Assembly (NCBI GenBank): GCA_013397435.1
Contig: VZRG01000521.1
Span: 276,563-340,562 of the forward strand
DNA: 64,000 nt
Direction: 5' to 3'
From: Erythrocercus mccallii
Lineage: Eukaryota > Chordata > Aves > Passeriformes > Dicruridae
Shown: one piece after another, positions 11,148-21,087 of the stretch
Position numbering within the stretch: position 1 is the stretch's first letter
How the letters are laid out: each line of letters starts with the position of its first letter
The notes under the pieces: model-generated
Databases searched by the model: none
Seen by the model: the letters and a program-made list of their open reading frames with translations, nothing else
Told to the model about the DNA's origin: nothing
Made by a program: the position numbers and the translations under genes

Positions 11148-12254
11148 GTAAGGGGGTGCCGGTACCGCAGGGCCCCGCGGTGCCCGATATGGCAGGTTGG
11201 GGGGCACAGCCCAAGGGGGACAGGAGCTACCGGGACCCTGCATGGGTTCGGGGGATTTTCTTAGGAAGCATGTTTTCCTCCTGACTCCTTCCAAAATGTG
11301 GAGTCCCTAAACTTCCCAGGACTCCTTTTCTCCCCCGGTACTGCCGCCCCGAGTCCGCCGGCTTTGGAGGGTTCCGGGGTGAGCCCGGCGGCAGCTCCCG
11401 GCGGGGACCGGCCACGGCTGGAGCTGCTCCGCACCGGGGCAGCCCCTGGCCGGGCCGGGCCAGCCTGCCCGCTGGCAACGCCACTCGGCCGGGCATTTGG
11501 AGTTACATCGCCGGGGATATCCAGCTTCTGCCGCGGCCCCTTTGCTTTCGGGGCTCTGTGGGGAGCTCCTCTCCCCGCGGTCTCCATCCCCCTTCGGCGC
11601 TCCGTCCCTGCCGTGGTTACATAAGGCAAAGGAGCCCGTAGCCAGCGCTGACGCGGGCCGGATCATCGGGATCGCACCCTGGGATGCCCAGACCTGAGCC
11701 CAGCCTTGTCCGGCTGCTCCCCATCCTCTGTCGCCCCTGCCCCGCTGCCCGCTGCTGCCTGTCCCTGCTTGCTGCGGGGACTGTGCGGCACAGGTACCCC
11801 TACACACACGGACACCCTGCCCTGCCCCTGCCCTTGGCTCTCCCGCGGAGCTGCCCCGCACCAACGCCGCTGGAATGCGCGTAGCCCTTGGAGCGCACAG
11901 CCGCACGCACAGCCCGTCCCATGGAGCAGCCTGGCTCCCGCAGATGGGCCCACGCCAAGGCGATGCACACTGCAAGTGTTTGCACACAGACACAGCGTTG
12001 CAGGCAGCACACGGGTCACGCTCTCGCACACGCGTGGGCTGGTGCTAGCCAGGGGCTGGTGCCGGCCAAAGGCGGCACGGAGCTGTTGGGTGCTCTCGTG
12101 GTGCCGGACGGGGCCGGCTCTCAGCCGGGGCGGGCGCTGGGAGCTCTGCTGGGGACGCTGCAGGCCTGGCAGGGCAGCCCCGGCTGGCTGCGGTGGGCAG
12201 CTCTGCGGCTGCCCGCAGCTTCCCCCCTCCCTGACCGAGGTGCTCCGAGCAGGG

Positions 12255-12400
12255 ATCAATAATGCCTTTCTGATTGGCTTCAGTTCCCCATTCAAAGTAG
12301 TCACTGCATTAGGACTTGATTTTTCTCCTCTTTGACTCCTGGCCAGATTAGATTGTGAATTTGGCTGATTTCAAGCTACTGGGGGAGGGAAGAATCATAC
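12255..12400. promoter_or_regulatory. AT-rich block at CpG-domain edge
   Basis: Directly after the CpG domain the sequence turns AT-rich and non-repetitive. It holds ATCAATAATGCC, CTGATTGGCT (an inverted CCAAT core), CATTAGGACTTGATT and AGATTAGATTG, which are several homeodomain or bicoid-type cores in about 100 bp. It is a candidate conserved element, and evolutionary conservation is untested. Confidence 0.22.
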
Positions 12401-13830
12401 AGCGGGTGAGAGAGAACTGAAATATCCTACAGGATCCCCTGGAGGGGAGAGAAATCAGGTCTAGATAAGAGCTTGTTCTCCCTGTCTGGCTAATGCATCC
12501 CTGTCTGATGATCAGAAAACACAAGCTCTAACCTCTCACCAGGATGCTTAGCTATGAAAGGTCAGCCTTTTGGCTCCTTCTAGGTGCAGGGTTTGTTACT
12601 GTGAGCTGTGGATTATGTATTCCGGTTCTCCCGTCGTGTGCTAAACACAGGAGTGCTCGATGCATGCAAACAGAAGGACGTGGTCAGTGCTTCTGAGGTT
12701 TGTGAGATGAGCTCTGGATGTAACACTGAGGTTGGAGGAACTGTGATGGGGACAGGACACGAGGTCCACGCCGTGGAGAGCCCAGAGCTGTCCCATCTGT
12801 TTGTCGAGTCTCAGCCTCATCCTTGGGCAATGTTTTCCAGTACTTATTTCTCTGTGTATGTGCTGGGAGTGAGCGGGTTATGTCAGTGAAGCCCTGTGTT
12901 TCAGAGGGACACAGAAAGCAGCACCAGGAGCATCCCAGCCATGCTGGTTGAGGTGCTCTTCCCTGCTGGCTGCTCCAGGGCCAGGATTTCATGCTGAGGA
13001 AAGCCACAGCAGCACAGCATCGCCTGCAGCATCCCAGCTGCCAGCACTTGCTGTGAATTGGTGTTAGCTCCAGGTGAAGCAAAAGCCTGGGCTTGTGTGG
13101 TTTTTTAGCAAAGGGCACTGGGAAGTCTGGTGGAGCAGAGGGACTTGTGAAGGATCTGCTGCAGGGCAGTGAGGAGCCTGAGGAGGACAGGATATGGGCT
13201 GGGGGCTTGCTGCAGGTAAGCTGTGCTGTTCTGGGCAGTGGGGAGGCAGCTGTGGAGTCACCATCAAGGCTGTGAGGTGAGGGTTGAGGAGATGGGAAGC
13301 TGCTGTGGAGGCTGTAAAGGGGGGTTGAGCAAGGAGCACAGCCTGGAGCAGTGCTTGGCATGATTTCGTGCAGCTGCTGGATTTTTTTGGTGTTGCAAAC
13401 CCAGGGCTTGGGGAGGATTGGAGTGAGCCCAATGTCAGGACAGCATTGGAGTGGAGTATCTGGGGATGGGGAGATGGAGATCTGATGGCCAGCAGTAAAC
13501 TGGGCCCAGAGGAGGCTGGTGGGGAGGAGAGGAGCTGTGTGGAGCTCCAGGGACAGCTGTGGAGTCACACACTGCCCAAACTGTGGGTGAGGAGGGAGGC
13601 AGAGCTGTGAAAGCAGCTCTGTGAGGACCTTGGGGTGAAGGGACTGGAGACCCTGAGCCTTGGTCCTGTGTCTGCTAAACCCCGAGCAGAGCCGTGCCAG
13701 GGTCTCGGGGGGAGAAAGAGGACAAAGAGCGTGAAATGATTTGTGTGGTGTTATTTGGCTGCTGGAGTGGGGAGTGTATGTACCCAGCACAAGGGTTATC
13801 TTGGTCCCTGAGACATCCCTGTACACAGGA
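12400..13830. other. Gene-free stretch with long chance frame
   Basis: This is G-rich, non-repetitive sequence on the plus strand. The opposite strand has a 380-codon open frame at 12684-13826 made mainly of S, P, L, H and C with no recognisable domain. It is likely an effect of the G-rich bias, which removes stops on the complementary strand. No clear exon boundaries or known repeat are visible. Confidence 0.45.
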
Positions 13831-13833
13831 GCA

Positions 13834-13879
<46 letters not shown>

Positions 13880-13887
13880 GTAATAAT
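13834..13887. repeat. (AAT)n microsatellite
   Basis: About 18 AAT triplets occur with a single TAG interruption near the 3' end. Length polymorphism is likely. Confidence 0.95.
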
Positions 13888-14055
13888 CAAAGAAAGCAGT
13901 TGTGAGAGTTAGCTCCAGGTGAGGGGGACCTGGAGCCTTCATGTACCATGAGGAGCTGGGGCAGGAGGCTCTGGGGGAGCTGGCACTGAGGGTGCAGGGG
14001 GTTTATGAGCTTGGGTAAGGAAGCTGGGGGGACACAGCAGGAAACTGGGGAGGTG

Positions 14056-14240
14056 GAGATGGGAGTTGGTGTGATTATGAGATGGGAGTTGGTGTGGTTA
14101 TGAGATGGGAGTTGGTGTGGTTATGAGATGGGAGTTGGTGTGGTTATGAGATGGGAGTTGGTGTGGTTATGAGATGGGAGTTGGTGTGGTTATGAGATGG
14201 GAGTTGGTGTGGTTATGAGATGGAAGTTGGTGTGGCTACG
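14056..14240. repeat. 23-bp minisatellite, eight copies
   Basis: The unit GATGGGAGTTGGTGTGGTT plus ATGA repeats with an exact 23-bp spacing. The GGGAG words start at 14061, 14084, 14107, 14130, 14153, 14176 and 14199, with a diverged GGAAG copy at 14222. Central copies are identical; the first (GTGATTATGA) and last are diverged, as expected for array edges. Since 23 is not a multiple of three, it cannot encode a protein repeat. Confidence 0.95.
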
Positions 14241-14280
14241 GCAGCAGCCTGTGAGAAAAAAAGCGTGTTCCTAAAAAACA

Positions 14281-14333
14281 GCATGTGCTTAAAAGAACAC
14301 CTCAACAAACAAAACACCTCAACAAACAACCCC
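14281..14333. repeat. Short CAACAAA tandem repeat
   Basis: ACACCTCAACAAACAAA is followed immediately by a near-identical copy, giving an 18-bp-scale duplication just downstream of the minisatellite. Confidence 0.6.
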
Positions 14334-16009
14334 CAAATCAAACCTATCAATCAGGGCAGGTTTGAATCTGTTGTTTGGGCTTGGCGTCTGCACTGCCTGG
14401 TCTGGTCCCCTGTGCAATGTGAGGTTCAAGGTACAGTTAAAGATGGCTCGGTGGCTGTAGAACCACTGCTCAGGAGGAAAGCCCTCTGCCAGTGCAAGTG
14501 TGGACAGCTCCCTCAGGGAGCCCTGAGAGCTCGTTGTCCTCTCTGGGGACTGATGAGGGAGAAGTGGAGTCCCAGAGGTGTGACCTCTGTTCTGCTGGGT
14601 GGAGTCCTGCCCCTATTTGGGGACCAAACCATCAGGGGTTTGTTCTAGCACACACATCGTATGTGCTCAGGGCTCTCAGAAAAGCCAAATGACCACAGCT
14701 CTGCTGGCTTCCCCTACCCCTCTCTCCTTTGTGCTTAGAGGGAACCAGTGGGAAAATCTCCAAGATCTGGGCTTTTTTTCTTTCCTGTTCCAGCATTTCT
14801 TTATGAGCTGGACAAGGGCAATCTCTGAAGCTCGTTCGTATTTTTAAATCTGCAGGAATAAGTGTATGGAAATGTATATGTTTTACTGTATCAGCTGCTA
14901 TCAGCTTTTAACTTTATTACAGTAAGTGCAGAGTTTTCCTGGGCCAAACTCATTCATTGGATTTAATGGAGTTAAACTGCAGGCAGGTTTGGCTACTTGT
15001 TTGTGTATATCTTTGTGAAATGGACAGGCAGAGATCATAAAATTTTATACTCTCTATGGCATCTTTTAGGGAAAAGTCTTCCAATATGTTTTATAAACAG
15101 CATGCATATTTTGCTACAGTGTATGCTCATACCTAACACAAGGCACTTTAGTGCTGCTTCTTTTTTCCCTTTCCCAGAGCTAGATGTATGTGAACTTGGA
15201 TTTGCCTGCATTATTTTCTCATGCTGCTTTCCTTAAAAGTGTCTTTAGCAGTTTTAAGCAATTTAACTGGATTTCTTTCTTTCTTTTTGGTGTGTTTGTA
15301 TCTCTTCCTAGAAACGGTAGTGAGAACCCTAACCCTTGCAGTTAAGGGCTCAAAATGAGGGAAGAATACTGTTTGCAAAGGCTCTTGCTAAATACCCAAA
15401 GCATTCCTAAACCATCCCAGCTGCAAATGCACGATCTCAGGACCTTTCACAGGTACAAACATCTGCCGTGATACCTTTGAGACGGTGACTTTCCCCTCTC
15501 CTTTTTCCTGAGATATTGTTTTCTTCTGTTTTCATGATGCGATGATATCAGTTTCTTGACCTATTCTGGGCTTGGTTTAGATCCTGCCTGTGCAGGGCCT
15601 TCCCCAGTGTAACATGGAGCAAACCGACACTTGAAGCTGTAGAAAAAAAGTATTTCCAAGAGATGGATTTATTTTCTAATGAGGTATTTGATGTTTTTCC
15701 AGACTCTAAACAAATTAGACCCAGATCTGTGGCTGCAGGGCATTAGGAGGGGAAGTGGTTGATGAGCTGAGCTAATTAATTACACTTACTTATGACTTAT
15801 CAAATGGTCATCACCATCCCATATGGAGCACTTGAGTGTGTGGAATTGAGGGGAGAGGATATTGATATGTGGGATAAATGTAAAGCAGTGGTCAATGGCA
15901 AGGACGTAAATAAATCTGGAGATTCTGGTGACATTAAAATAAATTGCGGGTCGTAAGGTATGAGAGAGACTTGATGTCAAAGGAACCCTGTAATGTATTT
16001 ATATTCCCA

Positions 16010-16130
16010 CTCAGGATTTGCTGGGGTTTCTAAATAATGCATTAATTCAATTACACATTCTTAATTAGTGTTTTCTCAAATTGGAGCAACATCATTAATT
16101 TACTGCGTCACATTTTTATTTTGCTGGTGT
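16010..16130. promoter_or_regulatory. TAAT-rich candidate enhancer
   Basis: A repeat-free AT-rich block has closely spaced homeodomain-type cores: AATAATGCATTAATTC, CAATTACAC, CTTAATTAGTG and CATTAATTTAC. These fall within about 80 bp and are followed by a TGCGTCA AP-1/CRE-like word. Density is seen directly; conservation and enhancer activity are inferred. Confidence 0.28.
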
Positions 16131-17139
16131 GGTGAGTTTCATTTTTGACTCTTTCCCCTCTCTGTTTTGTGACACTCGTAACACTGAGCTGTGATGCTCA
16201 TGCCACAAGCTGCAGCTTCTTTGGGAATACCAGTTTTCTGTATTATGGGTTTTTTAATATTTTTTTTTATGCTGACAGGCTGCACAGCACTGACCTGACC
16301 CCGTAATGGGAGGAAGAGGGAGAAAAAGAGCCCAGATCTGAAGCAGCTCCTTTTGAATGCTGAGCAGCATCTGTTCTCCGTAGAGCAGGGCGATCTGCAG
16401 CATGCTGAGGCAGGATTAGGCCCTTTGGGCTCCCCCATATGGGGTTATTTGATTTTTTTTTTCCTATCTGGAAATTCATGGTACTTGCAGGAATGGCTGC
16501 TCCGTGTCCCTCTGGGGCGAGTGCAACACACGAAGCTGCTCCTCCTGGCACCTGGTGCTGGGCAGGGATGGCGAGGCACAGGGAGCTGTGTGTCACCCTG
16601 TGGGGCTGGTCTGCCTGCTTCCGCACGAGAAAGGTTGAGGGACAGCAGCTTTGCTCCTGTGCCCTTCGCTGCTCTATCCACAGGGAAGATGTGCTCCCCA
16701 GAGCTGCTCTCGGGCGTTTGTTCTTTGGCAGCTCCTGGAAAGCAGAGCTGGGTCAGTGGCACATGTGCAGGGTGCCTGCTGGTGCCAGGGCTCTGGTCCT
16801 CGCCACAAGCCAGGCTTGGGGTTAGCACTTGCTTGAAATAAACGTATTACCTGGTTTATTCAAGTTCTAGGATGGTAACTGATCAGGGAGACCAAGGCAC
16901 GCCAAGACTGCTCCCTCCAAGTGACGCCTCCAGACCAACACTTGTCCCAGCTTTGCAGGGAGCAGTTTGGGCTTTTCTACCCCCCGCCCAATTTCTTCCT
17001 TTTAATTTTTGTTCCTGGCTTTGCTTCTCTTCCCCACCCTCTGCCCACGCTCCGCTCTCGCTCGGAGGCGAGCGGTGCAGCCTCCAAAGCCCCATTCATC
17101 ACCGCCTGCTCGCCAGGCACCGGCAGCCGCCGCTCCATT

Positions 17140-17215
17140 GATTGACTGCAGCACGGAGTGAATTTAAAATCATTACGCTCCCGAGACAGCTTTTAAATAT
17201 GAGGAAAATCAAGTC
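17140..17215. promoter_or_regulatory. AT-rich candidate element
   Basis: GATTGATTGACTGCAG (PBX-like TGATTGA words) is followed by AATTTAAAATCATTACGC and TTTTAAATATGAGG. It is non-repetitive and bounded by GC-richer DNA. Confidence 0.2.
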
Positions 17216-17439
17216 TGTTAGGAAGCCTTGTGGAAAGGGTGCGGAATTCCAGCCAGGGAATTCCATGTGGCACCGGGTGCTGTTTGGATCCAGAGGAGAC
17301 TCCGCTGCTCTGGACCTCACGGGTGTCCCTGTGTGAGCCTGGAGCACTCCGTGCTGGTGTGATGAGAGTGGGCAGGCAGCTGATGGTGGAGAATTAAATA
17401 GAAATATTTCACTGTGGAAAACACTATTGTGTAAAGCCA

Positions 17440-17485
17440 TCCATCTGCTGCCTGTCTAATGCTTTGCATGAATTAATGAGCTGAT
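17440..17485. promoter_or_regulatory. POU/homeodomain-like motif cluster
   Basis: TAATGCTTTGCATGAATTAA carries a POU-octamer-like TTTGCAT core and TAAT cores, followed by TGATTGATTAGG. The cluster is compact (about 45 bp) in otherwise mixed DNA. Confidence 0.2.
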
Positions 17486-17521
17486 TGATTAGGAGAACCT
17501 TGCAGCAGCCGGGTGAGGGAA

Positions 17522-17592
17522 ATGATTCTTGTCCTCATGTTACAGGTGGGGGGAACTCAGAGGAGCAAAGGTTAAGGTTTCCAAGCTGGGTT
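17522..17592 (+). repeat. MIR-like ancient SINE remnant
   Basis: The stretch TTGTCCTCATGTTACAGGTG, then AACTCAGAGGAGCAAAGGTTAAGG, resembles the conserved part of MIR/CORE-SINE elements (cattttacagatgagg, then aactgaggctcagagaggttaag). It is heavily diverged. The match is from memory of the consensus, and a repeat search is needed to confirm it. Confidence 0.5.
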
Positions 17593-18480
17593 GGGGTTTT
17601 TTTTTGCCATTAGCGAAGGTTATGGTTGAGGCGTTTGTCTGTCTTGTTTTACTGATTGGTCAGTCTGATTTTTGGGATGTGTTTTGCCTTTAGGAGCAGT
17701 TGTGAGAGCTTGCTGTGGCTGCGGCTCAGCCCCAGTCTCTTTCAAGATCTGATCTTCCAGCGTGTTTGTGGCAAAACAGCAAAGTCTGCTGCAGCTCTTG
17801 GCTGTGGTGTTTGCAACCAACAGTCTCTTTTCTTTCTACTGAGAAGGACAAACTGTCACCATTTCTTACAATGTTGGCTGTTTAACACACCTTCCTCTCA
17901 CTCCACACCCTTTAGCAGTCAAAGCTGTCTGTAAGCATCCCCCAGTTCCTCACAGTATCTCTCCTGGCCACCTGCAGCTGGCAGAGGCAGGTTACTGATG
18001 GCTGATGCCTGGAGCATCTCTCTCCTCCACGCTACAATGAGTGCAGCTTTTCAGGAAAGGTGCATTGAGCAAATGTCACTCCACAGCCCCAAAAATCTAT
18101 CAAAGGAAATGACAGTGGCTGTAAGCATTAATCATCCCGTATCATCAAAATAAAGTTGTTGCAATGGAGTATTGTCAAAGGATAAATGTCTTAACTTCAG
18201 CTCAGTGCTGGTTCCTGTAGTGCTGGTGGTTCACCAAGCAGGAGATGGTAATTTTGTGGCCCAGGGGCTCATCTTGTGACATTATTAATTAACCCTTTCC
18301 TCTCCAGGCTAAACAGTTGGTCAGTCTGGTTGCCAGGAAAAAACCTGGGACACTTGAGAAGTTGAAGTAGTTCTCTTTTCATCATTGTGCTGAAAATTTT
18401 GTGCCTGTCCTGGAGTAAAAGCAGGAGTGTGTGGAGCAGCACTGTAGGGGCGCTCACCCTTCTGAGCTCTTACTGCATGT

Positions 18481-18510
18481 CCCCCCCTTGCAAAAAAAAA
18501 AAAAGGGGGT
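18481..18510. repeat. Homopolymer cluster C7-A13-G5
   Basis: A C run, a short spacer, 13 A and then 5 G form a small low-complexity cluster whose C and G ends can pair as a hairpin around the A run. Confidence 0.7.
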
Positions 18511-19380
18511 AGATTTGTTAAAGCAATGCAAAAAAGGCAATGATTAAAAAAAAATATGGAACATCTGATTTGCAGTGTATAAATACCTGTTTCTGCTTTA
18601 CTCCTGCCAAAGGATGGGGCTGGAAAGCAAACCCTGTAACCCTCGTGGTGGTGTGCACCTGCTCAGGGTGAAGCAGCTACAAAGGCTGATGTGGGCAGGC
18701 GTCAGGAGTGTGACAGACACGGCATCCATGGGGCCCAGTGGGATGAGGGGTGGGACTGCTGGTGGCACTGCAGTAATGTCACTTCCAGCCTCCGTCTCCT
18801 GGGGAAGGTGGTGCTGAACAATGTACGGCCCAAGGGGGATGGAGAGCTGCTGGAAGTCTCTTTGTATTTAAAATCTGGGTGTTCAAGCCAGTCTCTTGTG
18901 TTTTCTGGCACCACTGAACTTCAGCACTGCCTGGGTTTGAGCCTTTGTCTGTAGGGGCTGCAGGGACCTGGCCCGTGCTAGGAACAGGCTGTGCTTTGCC
19001 AGCTGTGCAGTGGAGCAGGACCCTGAGGGGGGAATGGAGGGGAGCTCTGCCTCTGCCCAGCCCTGCTGAGCAGGCAGGTGGGGCTGGAAGTGAGGGGCGC
19101 ACATAGGGTGGATGAGGATTCACACCTTGCTGAGCCCCTCTGGTCAGCTCACCTGTCAGCTCACCTGTCCTGGCTCCTTTTTTACGCTGTCCACAGAAAA
19201 GCCTGGCCTCAGGAATAGTGCAACTGCTTCTGGAGAACATCTGCCACAGAGGAGTAAGGGGAAAACTTCAATAAATTGACATGTTTCACTGTCCCAGTTC
19301 ATAAAGGAGCAGAAATTGGGCTGTGGAGTTTGTGTAACTGCTTCATGTATAAAGAAAAAAGGGGAAATAAATCTATGACA

Positions 19381-19465
19381 TGAGATTCTTAAAGCCTCAT
19401 TACGAACCATATAGTCACTTAAGTTGGAAAATACCCTAGAAGACAAAGTCCAGCCATAATGCTTA
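19381..19465 (-). repeat. CR1-like LINE fragment, minus strand
   Basis: CACTTAAGTTGGAAAATACC, followed by AGAAGACAAAGTCCAGCC, resembles the reverse complement of the avian CR1 3' end (cacttaggttggaaaagacc, then agatcatcgagtccaacc). It is diverged and truncated. It lies about 100 bp from a plus-strand CR1-like end. Confidence 0.5.
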
Positions 19466-19561
19466 CGAGCAAAAGTGAACATCCTGGCCCCATCAAAGTT
19501 CGGAGAAGTTTGTCTCATCGTTTACTGTGTGGGTCAGTTTGTAAATCTTGAGCTTCACTAA

Positions 19562-19613
19562 TGGGCTTGATGATCTTGGACGTATTTTCCGATATAAATG
19601 ATTCTGTGATTCT
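19562..19613 (+). repeat. CR1-like LINE 3' end, plus strand
   Basis: GGGCTTGATGATCTTGGACG, TATTTTCCGATATAAATG and ATTCTGTGATTCT match the pattern of the CR1 3' terminus, including the short repeated tail words. It is old, with several mismatches. Confidence 0.6.
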
Positions 19614-20261
19614 CCAACAGTTTTGGAGAAAAGTCCTTTTCTGTATTAAAATCCTTTCCAGTTGTGAACTAGCTTGTAGTTTCTCTAGTACCACATTGGC
19701 TTTAAGAAAAAGCCCCAAACTTTCTGCATGACTTTTCCCCCTCTCTGTCAATAAAGAATGGATGGTTCATGTTATGATTTTTTTGTCCATTCCAGTCCCA
19801 GTCTTAACAGCCATAAAACAGCAGGTTGTATAGCCCTTAGGACAGCACACTCTCTTTTGCACTGGAACTCTTATTTGTGGGGGTAAACAGAATAACACAC
19901 TTCATTTTAATGAGGCTGCCTTGGGATTTAAGTGTGTGTCACATATTGATCTTGCTTTTTCTCCTAATTTATTTTGAAAAGCAGTTGTCTTTATTTTCAG
20001 CAGGTGAAGTCTGAAGTGTTGTTGCAAATGCTGGCTTACTTCTGTGGTTTAGATTGCAAGCAGCTCCTCGGAGCCAGGGCTTGCAGGTCCTTGGAGGTGC
20101 TGAGTTACAGGTGACCTGTCCTGCAGGCAGCATGTAAAGAGCCAGGCATGGGGACCAGATGGGAAATAACCTCCTGAGCTGGTCAGGTTTTCTGTGACCA
20201 TCTGAGAGCCCTTTATCTGTCCTCAGGATGATATCCAGAGAGCTGGCAGCTGCATTCAGGG

Positions 20262-20335
20262 GGTAAACCTGGAAGTGAAGTGACATGCCCAGGGTTATCT
20301 GGGGTGGCAGTACCAGAGCCTTGCTGGGACCAGGT
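20262..20335 (+). repeat. MIR-like ancient SINE remnant
   Basis: GAAGTGAAGTGACATGCCCA, then GGGTTATCTGGGGTGGCAGTACCAGAGCC, resembles the MIR region 'ggttaagtgacttgcccaaggtcacacagct...ggcagagcc'. It is diverged, and the assignment is by eye. Confidence 0.45.
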
Positions 20336-20602
20336 CCTTCAACACCTGCTTCTGCACTACCCACAAGACTTCCTCGCTTTCTTTGTCCTTAGTCTTGCAG
20401 CGCAAGGAAATTTTCGTTTAATTTTAAATGTTCTCCTAAATCTTGGTGACGGCAGATTGACGTAAGCGTGTGCTGGATCAGGGCCTCTTCTCTTATGCAT
20501 ATGGATGTGGACACAGCTGTAAGCATTCTCCATCTCGAGGCTTCTGCAGAGAAGGGAGAGCTCTTCCCTCCCTGCCCAGGGGTGTGTCCCCTCTCCCCTT
20601 GC

Positions 20603-21087
20603 NNNNNNNNNNNNNNNNNNNNNNNNNNNNNNNNNNNNNNNNNNNNNNNNNNNNNNNNNNNNNNNNNNNNNNNNNNNNNNNNNNNNNNNNNNNNNNNNNN
20701 NNNNNNNNNNNNNNNNNNNNNNNNNNNNNNNNNNNNNNNNNNNNNNNNNNNNNNNNNNNNNNNNNNNNNNNNNNNNNNNNNNNNNNNNNNNNNNNNNNNN
20801 NNNNNNNNNNNNNNNNNNNNNNNNNNNNNNNNNNNNNNNNNNNNNNNNNNNNNNNNNNNNNNNNNNNNNNNNNNNNNNNNNNNNNNNNNNNNNNNNNNNN
20901 NNNNNNNNNNNNNNNNNNNNNNNNNNNNNNNNNNNNNNNNNNNNNNNNNNNNNNNNNNNNNNNNNNNNNNNNNNNNNNNNNNNNNNNNNNNNNNNNNNNN
21001 NNNNNNNNNNNNNNNNNNNNNNNNNNNNNNNNNNNNNNNNNNNNNNNNNNNNNNNNNNNNNNNNNNNNNNNNNNNNNNNNNNNNNNN
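20603..21087. other. Assembly gap of 485 Ns
   Basis: Unknown bases lie between CTCTCCCCTTGC and ATCCCCTCAGCC. Unlike the first gap, the flanks are not extremely GC-rich, so a repeat or a low-complexity stretch may be missing. Frames through it are meaningless. Confidence 1.

Larger units (their letters stand above)
7420..12250. promoter_or_regulatory. Very broad CpG island domain
   Basis: CpG dinucleotides, rare on both sides, are dense almost continuously for about 4.8 kb, with very high GC and many GGGCGG- or CCGCCC-type Sp1-like words. The domain contains a known sequence gap, a pentamer array, two good splice donors and two short AT-rich islets. CpG islands of this width are typical of promoters of vertebrate developmental regulators, often Polycomb-bound; that is general knowledge, not visible here. 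No coding sequence is supported inside, since stop-free frames are expected by chance in such GC-rich DNA. The gene is probably on the plus strand if the two donors are real. Confidence 0.75.
14345..17520. other. Gene-free stretch
   Basis: No gene is recognised. Short frames show no domain. The part from about 14850 to 16140 is AT-rich and non-repetitive. A frame at 16353-16841 is followed by AATAAA at 16837-16842, but it has no protein similarity I recognise and no splice context. Confidence 0.5.

Noticed and set aside
10152..11294. 380-codon minus-strand frame in the CpG domain
   Set aside because: P/S/A/R-rich product of GC-rich DNA, overlapped by equally long frames in other phases. No known domain.
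12684..13826. 380-codon open frame on the minus strand
   Set aside because: Residues are mainly S, P, L, H and C with no domain. The plus strand is G-rich, so stops are depleted on the complement by composition. No splice or promoter context.
15325..15338. AACCCTAACCCTT as a possible interstitial telomeric repeat
   Set aside because: Only two units; not enough for a telomeric array.
16353..16842. 162-codon frame followed by AATAAA as a possible terminal exon
   Set aside because: AATAAA is common by chance, no cleavage-site context or protein similarity, and an overlapping frame of similar length exists in another phase.
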